In this document: one piece after another, positions 46,805 to 55,073 of the stretch
How positions within the stretch are numbered: position 1 is the first letter of the stretch
How the letters are laid out: every line of letters begins with the position of its first letter
From: Ophioceras dolichostomum
Lineage: Eukaryota > Ascomycota > Sordariomycetes > Magnaporthales > Ophioceraceae
Direction of reading: 5' to 3'
Assembly: GCA_003049485.1 (NCBI GenBank)
Contig: PYST01000178.1
Location: forward strand, 1-64,000
DNA length: 64,000 nt
Notes under the pieces: model-generated
Told to the model about the DNA's origin: nothing
Database searches by the model: none
The model's input: the letters and a program-made list of their open reading frames with translations, nothing else
Made by a program: the position numbers and the translations under genes

Positions 46805-47093
46805 TAGTGCGCGTCTGGGCCCTGGCCCCCACTACGCGTGCCTCGACGTATTCATATTCATTAAGATATGTGGCATGTTATGTCTTCAAAGAGCGAAAAG
46901 GAAACCGCCGTCTATGTCGCTCGTCACGGTGGGACGCGAGACGACACGACAATGCAAGGCAAAGCAGATCAAGAAGCCGCCGATCCCACCCACGTCACTC
47001 ACTCTCCTCCCTCCTTTTATCGTCTGTCTACCTCCCCCCCAATCCACAACTCTTGTGAAGTATTAGGCAGCATAACGCTCTAGTCCACCTCTG

Positions 47094-48097
47094 TCATAAT
47101 TTGTGCCGTTTCTGGCCGGACGCTAGCTTCTGGAACTCCTGCAGCGGCACGCCGGTCAGGAAGCGTTGCAGGCCGGCGAAGACCTCAGACGAGTTCTGCC
47201 TCTCCAAGACATCCATTTCCGGGCGGCGTATCAGCGCCTTGATGCCGAGCATGCTGTCGCCGTTGATATGGTCGCCGAGGTGGTCGTCAATCTCGCGCAA
47301 CACGAGGTTGCGGAATCGGTCGTCGTCTCCGCGCTGGTCACCTGTCGTGGTGGCGCACTCAGAGAAGATGCGGTTGACGAAGCCGGCGGCCAGCAGGTCG
47401 TTGGCGGGGATGCGGCGGCTCATTATGAGAGCCTCGTTGGCGCGGGCGAGGCCCAGACGCTGCACGAGGGCCCGCGACGAGCCGCCCTCTGCTACCAAGC
47501 CCAGCGACGAGAAGGGCGTCAGCAGGAAGGTCGATGGCGTGCAGTAGATGAAGTCGGCGAAGGACACCAGGGCCGCTGACAGGCCAACCACTGGACCGTT
47601 GAGCCCTACGACGAGGATCTTGGGGTGCGTGTAGAAAGCTTGCGTGATGTTGAGGTTGTAGGCCAAGAAGTTGGACAGCCAGAACCTGTGCTCGTCGCTC
47701 TGACCCTCCTTGCCGGAGCCGGACCCCGTAGAGACGCTGCCGAGCCCGACATCCGCACCGCTGTTGGCGAGAAAACGGCATGGATGATCATGTCAGCTGT
47801 GAGTTACCGAGTGAAAGTCATGTACCGTGACTCCCAGTCCTGCCAGGGTCCTGCCTAGGTTCCAAGTTGTTCCCAGCCGGTAAGGGAAAATATAGAGGTA
47901 TGCACGCACGCAGAGAAGAAGCGGCCCTTGCCGATCAACAAGGTGATGTAAACCTCGTTATGCTCGGCCACTTCGCGCATTGCTCGTGAGAGCGCGAAGT
48001 AGCCATTCTGGTCGAGGGCGTTGAGCTTCTTCGGGTTGTTGATGGTGATGATAGCCAGGCGGCCCTTGTACTCTGCCGAGATTACAGACTCGGCCAT
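47094..48097 (-). CDS. Peroxisomal enoyl-CoA isomerase/hydratase
   Basis: Two exons, 48097-47910 and 47760-47094, phase 2 across a 149-nt intron (donor GTGCGT), giving 284 aa. The junction restores the oxyanion-hole motif FFSAGADVG (60-68). Crotonase-fold landmarks follow: AIITINNPKKLNALD near the N-terminus, LNGPVVGLSAALVSFADFIY (second half of the CoA site) and PFSSLGLVAEGGSS with E154, the position of the catalytic glutamate in delta3,delta2-enoyl-CoA isomerases (Eci1 type). The protein ends RHKL, a PTS1-like tripeptide (HKL). The probable role is isomerisation of enoyl-CoAs in peroxisomal beta-oxidation of unsaturated fatty acids; a hydratase role cannot be excluded. A Gly/Ser-rich, charged loop (STGSGSGKEGQSDEHRF) lies after the oxyanion motif. 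Divergent from the UCH gene. Confidence 0.9.
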
Positions 48098-49030
48098 ATT
48101 CTTAGTATGGTTTGACCACCAATCGACCTTGCTAGCCCGTTTTGGCGAGTATGCGGAATAGGTTCGGATTCCAGGTGTCGACGCTACCGTGTCGCTTGCC
48201 CACCCCCCTGTTTTTTCCTCGTGAAAGCGTAGTCGTCTATGAAATTTGTCGCGCTCTCTGCCTTCTCCCAATTAGGTGATAGGTAGGTCTTCACTGACAA
48301 GACCTATTTGGGAGCCCGATACCTGATGGATTTCGTCCGAGCCTGGCTAAATTCGAATGACTAGGCGTCTATGAAGTTGCATGCAAGCGAAAAGAAAGAA
48401 AGGCGTTGCCAGCTTCTTATTTGCACCGGTTGGACGAAGGGGGCTGATGCTCACCAGAAATGGATATCTCCCTCGGCAAGTGTAAAAGGTACCAGCTAAC
48501 CCCAACTTATCCTGTGGAGAGGTGAGCCGCTGTGGAGGCCATCCCGGGCCTCGGCTCAGAACAGCCTACAGACCCACCTGCAATTGGGTTTAGTGATCGC
48601 CTTTCCGTGCGAACTTAAGACCAGACTCGCCCGTCTTAGTACTCACCTGACGCTCAACCTCAGTACTCTACAACCGAAGTAGGTAGGTACCCACCTAGAT
48701 ATAACGAACAGGTGGTGTTACCGCAGGCTTCAGCTCACCCTGGCTCCTACGGCTGCAAGGGAAGTTACTACTCGATAGGGAAAGTGGCGTTTGGTTGGTG
48801 AAACCTGGGAAGGAACGACGAATCAACGGGCAACCAAACGTCACGGTAGCTGCCTGTTACCGAGCACCTACATGCACCTAGGCTGAATCATGCCGAATAA
48901 GGCAGGCTGCGGGACCATGACATCCTCACTTTTGTCTTTCTCGTGTGAGAGGTCGAGGAAATAAAAACCCATCCCCCCTCAGTTGTGTGGCCAGGGATAA
49001 CTATCAGATCTGCCGAAGGAACCGAGCCAA
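48098..49030. promoter_or_regulatory. Divergent promoter region ECI/UCH
   Basis: 933 bp between the divergent start codons, including a short TAGG block (48679-48698). No gene was seen. The regulatory call rests on orientation. Confidence 0.45.
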
Positions 49031-49974
49031 ATGACGACCTCCACCTCCCGCCGAAAGGCCTACATCCCGCTCGAGTCCAACCCAGAGCTCTTCACCGAGC
49101 TGATCCACCGCCTGGGCGTCTCGAAAGAGTTGGCGTTCCACGACGTCCTGAGCCTCGAGGATCCGGATCTTCTCGGCTTCGTTCCTCGCCCCGCCTTGGC
49201 GCTCGTGCTTACATTCCCGGCAGCTTCGCCGGGCCACGAGCTGCGTGTCGAGGCAGAGGAGCGGGACAAGCCGGTGTACGAAAAGGCAGGCGATCAGGAG
49301 GATGTGGTATGGTTCCGCCAGACCATATACAATGCTTGCGGGTAAGGAATTTTCGTGTCGTAGGAAGTCAAAAGGCGATGAAATGAGCGGAGGAGGATGT
49401 GAACCGCGGCGGAGACTAATGGTCGTGGCTTGGGATAGGCTCTACGGCATCCTCCATGCTATATCCAATGGCCAGGCTCGTAACTACATCGGTATATCTC
49501 CCACCGCATTATACCCTACGCTTTTGGCGCCTTACCTAGGTACCTACCTACCAACCAAAGCACATATCCGAACAGATCGTTGCCAAACTAACTGGCTTAG
49601 AACCCGGTTCGCACATGGCCCGCCTGCTAGAGAAATGTGAGCCACTGAAGCGGGACGACCGCGCTCGAGCACTGGAGGACGACGAGGTTCTGGAGGCCGC
49701 GAACCGGACGACGGCGCTTCAGGGAGACACCGAGGCGCCGGCCAGCGCCGAGGACGAGGTCGAGTATCATTACGTCTGCTTCGTCAAGTCGCACAAGGAC
49801 GGCGTGCTGTACGAGCTGGACGGCGATCGGAAGGGGCCTCTTGCATGGGCCGAGCTGGGCTCTGACGAAGATGATCTTCTCGGCGAAACTGGCCTCCATG
49901 TGATCCGGCAGTTCGTGGAGAAGATCGGGAACAGATGTGGATTCAGTCTGCTGGCTCTAGCACCAGCCTCCTGA
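49031..49974 (+). CDS. Ubiquitin C-terminal hydrolase, UCHL3/Yuh1 type
   Basis: Three exons: 49031-49341, 49439-49491 and 49601-49974, phases 2 and 1, giving 245 aa, close to the usual size. The catalytic cysteine is C103 in TIYNACGLYGILHA, rebuilt across intron 1. The histidine is H178 (YHYVCFV) and the aspartate D195 (LYELDG). By family knowledge these enzymes free ubiquitin (and Nedd8/Rub1) from short C-terminal adducts in the cytosol. The second acceptor needs care: AGs at 49539, 49560 and 49575 all give the wrong phase, whereas CTTAG ending at 49600 restores NGQARNYI|EPGSHMARLL, which fits the family. The second intron (109 nt) contains a TAGG/CCTA block. Exon 2 is only 53 nt. Confidence 0.92.
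49532..49554. repeat. TAGG/CCTA block inside UCH intron 2
   Basis: TTACCTAGGTACCTACCTAC unit within the second intron of the UCH gene. Confidence 0.8.
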
Positions 49975-50654
49975 CGCCGTTCAGTGATTTGGCTGACGCA
50001 GGAAAGTCGCTGCTCGTCTCTGCCGACTTGGGAAGTACCAATTTGACCCACAAGACAGGGTATCTCGCCCGCTCGTCGATGGGTAACTGTTTTGGAGCTA
50101 GGAGCACAGGGATGTCACATTATTACCATACATTTTTATACCTACCTATCTACCCAACTAGCTACCCATCTTTTCGCCAACACCCCTGTTCCGTGCGTGT
50201 CAGCCGTTTACAACGTACTACCTTAGGTCTAATTCCAAATTATAGCAGACACAGCTCATCCATATATACAGGGTAGCAGTAGTAACAGTAGTCGCAGTGT
50301 AATGCACCGAAGAGCAGATGACAGGCCACCAACCCTAGCACCAGCGCCCAAGAGCAAAGCAGGGCTAAGAGCGGGAAGGAAACCGGAGGAAGGAATAGGC
50401 AAAATCACAAACATACATCCAAAGAATACGAGACCACGAGATCAACGCCCAGGTGCCATGCACTGTATGTACGCCACCGCCGCCGCCGCCGCTGCTGCTG
50501 CCCCATGCAGTGCTGAAAACTGAATGGCCAACGTCATCCCAGCTCAGTCCCAGCTCAGTCCCAGCTCAGTCCCGACTCAGCCCTCAACAAACCACAAACT
50601 GCCTGACCCATGCCAAATCGGCTATCTTGGCCCCCTCCATACGTACTATCGAGA
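49975..50654. other. Spacer between convergent genes
   Basis: 680 bp between the UCH and SF3B1 stops. It contains a CCTA-rich patch (50138-50170), a GCC/GCT triplet run (50470-50500) and an 11-bp tandem repeat (50538-50581). No gene was seen; it is probably 3' UTRs. Confidence 0.6.
50538..50581. repeat. 11-bp tandem repeat
   Basis: Three perfect copies of CCCAGCTCAGT and one degenerate copy (CCCGACTCAGC), near the 3' end of the SF3B1 gene. Confidence 0.9.
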
Positions 50655-53600
50655 TCATAGCAGGATGGCGAGCTCTCCACGGTCAACGCAATCCTCGTCC
50701 AGATTGGGGTAGTAGGGCACCATGGCGTCTGCAGCCTGGACATAGGCGTCGTTGTACAGACGCCAGTAGGGCGTGCGGACCTTCCGGGCCGGGTGGAACA
50801 GACCCGCCCACACGTAGTTGAGCACCAGCCCGGGGCCCACGGCCACGCGGACGGCCTCGATGGCCTCGACGATGCGGTCGATGACGTGGGGCGACGTCTC
50901 GAACAGGTTGGGGTACAGCAGGTTGAGCAGGTGCACCATGGCGTCCTCGCAGCCCAGGCCGACGACGCCCAGGGCGATGTGCTTGACCACCGACGCGGCC
51001 GTCTGGCGGTGCACCTGGTCGCGGTCGATCAGGGCGTCCTCCAGCAGCGGCGTGACGGCGTAGACGTAGTCCTTGGCCATCTCGCCAATGTACTCGAACA
51101 TGAAGCTCAGCGACTTGAGCACGCCGTTCTGCACGTTGAGCTCGGGCACGCGGTACTCATTCATCAGGGCCGGCAGCACCGTGAAGGGCGCACACGTCTC
51201 GGCGATGATGCCGATGGCCACGGCCGTGTTGACGCGCGACTGGCGCTCCTGCACGCGCAGGTTGTTGAGCAGCGTGGCCAGCACGTCCTGCGGGCCGATG
51301 GCCTTGGCGATGAACCCGAACGTGTTGTTGGCCGCGCGCCGGATGCCCTTCTTGTGCGCCTTGAGCATGTCGAGCAGCTCGAAGCAGATGCGCATCCACT
51401 CGCGCGCGTTAACCGACTCGGGCCCGCGGTCTGCGATGCGCCCCACCAGGTCGATCGTGTTCTCCTGCACCTTCTCGTGCCGGTTGCGCAGGATGGGCGT
51501 CAGCCGCGGCAGCAGGTCCTTGATCGGCGGCTGTATCTGGCTGATGCCCACCACCGTCACGATGGACCGCAGCGCGCCCAGGATCGAGCCCAGCACCTCG
51601 GGGTACTCCTCGCCCAGGTACTCGTACAGCACGATGCCCAGCTTGCCCATCAGCGCGTCCTCGCCGCACTGCCGCATCACCATGGCGATGCGCGAGATCA
51701 GGTCTGCCGCCTGCTGCCGCACCGTGGCCGACTTGTTGTTCAGCCGCCACAGGATGGTGCTGACGATCTGCGGGAGGTATGGCTTGCAGCGCGTGCCCAG
51801 CGCGTTGACCACCGATCCGAAGCCGTTGAGCATCACCACGTCTTCTACGCTCTGCTCCTGGAATGCGTGCAGGATGCCGTCCACCAGCCGCTCCTCGAGC
51901 CTCTCGCCCACGTCGGCCGCGCCCAGGCTGGCCACCACCTTTTCCACCGTCTCCACCGTCATCTTGCGGTACGGCTCGCTCTCGTCCTTCAGGTTGGCCA
52001 CGATCCGCTCCAGGATCTGGCCGCCGCCCACCTTCTGTCCGAGGTCGACCGTCGTCTCCACCACCTGCCGGTAGTTCCGCTTGTCCAGCGCCATGCGTCG
52101 CACCCAGAAGTTCTTGAAGAACTCGTCCAGCACGTGCTTCTTGAGGTAGTCGGCCGTCACGCCGTCCGTGCCCGCGCACTGCGACACAACCTTGAGCACC
52201 ACCTTCTTCATCTCCTCGTCCGGCGACGCGAACTCGCGCAACAGGATGTCCATGATCTGGCTGGTGTAGTAGTTGGCGTACACCTCGTCCATCAGCGGGA
52301 TGATGTAGCCCGCCGCCTTGAGGAAGCCGGCCAGCCCCTTGCCGCGCTGCTTGCGGGCCCCCGTCCACAGCGGATTCAGGATGTCGTCGAAGCTCTCGAT
52401 GCCGTACGGGTTGGCCGCCTCGGCCAGCGCCGCGAGGGCCAAGCTGGTCACCGTCCGCACCTTGGTCTGCTCGTCGTTCAGGTTTGGCCCGATGCAGTCC
52501 ACCAGCCGCTTGAGGTGAGGCAGCACAGCGCAACCCATCAGGATGGGGATCTGCTGCACGATCTTGACTCCTGTGTGCCGCGCCTGCCACGACTTCTTGC
52601 TGCGGCACACGGCCTGCAGGAACGGGAGCAGCGCGGGAATGCCGAGCGCCGATGCCACCACCGCGAAGGCGCGCGCTGTTGTGTTACGGACGTACTCGTC
52701 CACGTGGTCGATGTCCGGCCGCATCGTGCTAATCATGGTGGCCAGCCCGGCAGCCTTGGCCAGGTTGGAGATGATCTCTCGGCCCTCGACGCGCGCGTAG
52801 TAGTCCTGGTCGATCAGCAGCGGCTCGATCACCACCAGGATCTTGTGCACGTACGGCCGCACCATGTCGTCCAGCTTGTACAGGATGCGGTCGATCACCT
52901 TGACCAGCAGGTGGCGCTCCTGGTCCTCCAGCGTCTTCTCCATCAGCAACGGCAGGATTTGGTTGAACAGCGGGCCGGCCCCGAAGTTGCGCGCGTTGTC
53001 CGTCAGCTGTCGCAGCGCAGTCTTGCGCATCGGCGGCGTGCCGTTCTTGACCTTGAGCAGCAGCCGCATGATCTTGCGCTCCTTGAGATCCTCCACGGAC
53101 AGAGCCTCCTCGTTGGTGCCGTCCGTCAGCTTGCCGAAGTAGGCCATGTCCTCCGGCTTGAAGAACTGCAGGTCGCCCACGCCGGGGATCTCCTTGGGCA
53201 TCTGCTGGCTCGTAACGCGCCCGCTGCCGGGTTCCTGCATCACGAACCCAGACGCTGGCGCCGGCGTCTGCATCAGCTTGTGCGACGGCGCCCTCACAGG
53301 CTCGTATCCGGCCGGGAACTCTAGGATCTTATACCCCTCCTCCAGCCCGGGTAGCATCGCATCTAGCTCGTCGTCGCTGAGCGCCGTGTTACGGCTCAGG
53401 TCGCTACCGAAGGCCCCCGCCGGCACCGGTGGCCGCGGAGGAAGCGAGGCTAGACCGGTCTGCGAGGGGTGCGTCGGGGTTGCGAGGCCGTCGTTGCCGA
53501 CAGGCGTGGCGGCGGGTGCTTGGTCCCAGCGAGACCGCTTCCTTGTCGGCTCGCCAGGGGCCTGAACGGCTGGCGCTTGATCCCAGCGAGACTTCTTCGG

Positions 53601-54380
53601 CTTGGCCGCTGTCGAGGCCGCGTCGTCGGGTGTGGCTGCTGGTGGTGTTGCTGACGCATCCTCGGAAGAGACATCCCACCGCTTCTTGCGCTTGCGTGCC
53701 ACGGCCGCCTCGGTCGATCCGGCCTGGTCGTTCTCCTTGTCGGTTTCGTCCTTGAGGGTGGGCTGGTGCTCGATGACCATACCCCCATCGGCCGCCTTCT
53801 CCTTCAGCTTGCCTTCGATGGCGCGTCGCACTCTCGCTTCCTCCCGCTCTAGTTCTCGCTCCTCCATCACATCGCGGTAGCTGCTCCCAGACACTCCATC
53901 GGCGTTTGCGGCAGCCTGGCGGTTGGCGGCGAAGGGATCGGCGCGCGTCGGGGTGAGCACGCGATCAAACCGGCGCTTCTGGTAGTCGGTTTCTCTATCC
54001 GTGATTCTGGTGCTGTGCTCGCCCCGGCCGGCAAGTATGTCTTCTTCCTCGACGCCACCGCCGCGGGCAAACTCATCGATCTGCGCGCGGGTTGCCGTGT
54101 ACTGGCCGACGAGGCTGCGGCCGTTGTTCGCCTGGCTGGCATCGTCCATCTCGTCATCCTCGTCGGCCGCGGGCAGAGAGCGGTGGTAGCCCGCAAACTT
54201 GTCGGCGCCGTCATCGCGATCGTAGAGGTTGGTATCGAAAGCGTCGGTCAGTTTAGCCTTGGTCGATGAGTCGGTCCGCTGGTTGGCCGGATCAAACGCC
54301 TTGGAGCCGCGCTTCGCAGCAGCTGCAGCATTTCTCTCCTGCTGCAGCTTCTTGATCTGGTCAAAATCGGCATCCGACAT
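50655..54380 (-). CDS. hsh155: U2 snRNP splicing factor SF3B1/Hsh155
   Basis: A single exon of 1241 aa, slightly shorter than human SF3B1 (about 1300). The N-terminal third is disordered, with RWD motifs (KKRWDVSSED, KKSRWDQAP, KRSRWDQAP), the U2AF-ligand type that binds UHM domains. The C-terminal two thirds are HEAT repeats closely similar to human, for example KVRTVTSLALAALAEAANPY, GKGLAGFLKAAGYIIPLMDE, LNNKSATVRQQAADLISR and LPALMNEYRVPELNVQNG. By family knowledge it is the scaffold of SF3b, clamping the U2/branch-site duplex in the nucleus. It ends RGELAILL, like other fungi. The start MSDADFDQIKKLQQERNA fits the family. The gene is very GC-rich at third codon positions, which keeps the antisense frame open for 843 codons. 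Divergent from PSO2 with 693 bp between starts. Confidence 0.97.
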   Translation of the reverse strand: MSDADFDQIKKLQQERNAAAAAKRGSKAFDPANQRTDSSTKAKLTDAFDTNLYDRDDGADKFAGYHRSLPAADEDDEMDDASQANNGRSLVGQYTATRAQIDEFARGGGVEEEDILAGRGEHSTRITDRETDYQKRRFDRVLTPTRADPFAANRQAAANADGVSGSSYRDVMEERELEREEARVRRAIEGKLKEKAADGGMVIEHQPTLKDETDKENDQAGSTEAAVARKRKKRWDVSSEDASATPPAATPDDAASTAAKPKKSRWDQAPAVQAPGEPTRKRSRWDQAPAATPVGNDGLATPTHPSQTGLASLPPRPPVPAGAFGSDLSRNTALSDDELDAMLPGLEEGYKILEFPAGYEPVRAPSHKLMQTPAPASGFVMQEPGSGRVTSQQMPKEIPGVGDLQFFKPEDMAYFGKLTDGTNEEALSVEDLKERKIMRLLLKVKNGTPPMRKTALRQLTDNARNFGAGPLFNQILPLLMEKTLEDQERHLLVKVIDRILYKLDDMVRPYVHKILVVIEPLLIDQDYYARVEGREIISNLAKAAGLATMISTMRPDIDHVDEYVRNTTARAFAVVASALGIPALLPFLQAVCRSKKSWQARHTGVKIVQQIPILMGCAVLPHLKRLVDCIGPNLNDEQTKVRTVTSLALAALAEAANPYGIESFDDILNPLWTGARKQRGKGLAGFLKAAGYIIPLMDEVYANYYTSQIMDILLREFASPDEEMKKVVLKVVSQCAGTDGVTADYLKKHVLDEFFKNFWVRRMALDKRNYRQVVETTVDLGQKVGGGQILERIVANLKDESEPYRKMTVETVEKVVASLGAADVGERLEERLVDGILHAFQEQSVEDVVMLNGFGSVVNALGTRCKPYLPQIVSTILWRLNNKSATVRQQAADLISRIAMVMRQCGEDALMGKLGIVLYEYLGEEYPEVLGSILGALRSIVTVVGISQIQPPIKDLLPRLTPILRNRHEKVQENTIDLVGRIADRGPESVNAREWMRICFELLDMLKAHKKGIRRAANNTFGFIAKAIGPQDVLATLLNNLRVQERQSRVNTAVAIGIIAETCAPFTVLPALMNEYRVPELNVQNGVLKSLSFMFEYIGEMAKDYVYAVTPLLEDALIDRDQVHRQTAASVVKHIALGVVGLGCEDAMVHLLNLLYPNLFETSPHVIDRIVEAIEAVRVAVGPGLVLNYVWAGLFHPARKVRTPYWRLYNDAYVQAADAMVPYYPNLDEDCVDRGELAILL

Positions 54381-55073
54381 CTTGCTTGGATCCCCTCTGA
54401 TGGCTGCATTCAGGAGAAGGATAAGGGCTTAGCCGCGACGAGAAAATCGTTGGCAAAAGCGAATGCAGTGGCGATGGCAATGGTGATGGCGATGCGATGT
54501 TGGCAGTTGCCGCGCCAAGGAACGAATGGCAAGCTTGTTCTTCAAATTATTATTTTTCGAGCAGGGACTTGTAGTTACATAATCAGACTGTTCTCAAGGT
54601 GGACCATCCCCGAGCCCAGAGTTCTCCATACCTCTCTAGCTGCGATATGATGGAGGATCCTGTCAGAAGTAGACGTAGGTCAGGCAGTGGAGTAACGAAA
54701 TGCGAGCAGTACGTACGAACAACGACTTGTCTGAGCTACGCACCACGTCGTGGTAGGAATAGGTACGGGCCTCGTCATCCATCGTCCCTCAGCACGTGAC
54801 GACGCGACAATGACGCTCCACCTCGGAAGCCCGAGTTCGCGGTTTCGATTTGCCACGCCTTCTGCTGATCTCCTTAGCTCTGCTGCTCATTTTTACCTGC
54901 GCTCGATCTCATTCCTGAGTGTCTCTGCTTACCCACTTCCAAACACTGGGTATCTCTACCCGAAGTCCATATGACTTCAAGTGGTGGAACTGGCCGCTCC
55001 GTGTTTGTGACCAGGCCAGCTGGGCCTTCATTCGAATCTGAGTTCAACTTCGGTCAAGCTTCCTCCCGATAAC
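54381..55073. promoter_or_regulatory. Divergent promoter region SF3B1/PSO2
   Basis: 693 bp between the divergent start codons, without a supportable gene. The regulatory call rests on orientation. Confidence 0.45.

Noticed and set aside
50793..53324. 843-codon open frame antisense to SF3B1
   Set aside because: It mirrors the SF3B1 codons. GC-rich third positions remove antisense stop codons, the product is a His/Gln/Arg/Val-rich shadow without domains, and SF3B1 itself is beyond doubt.
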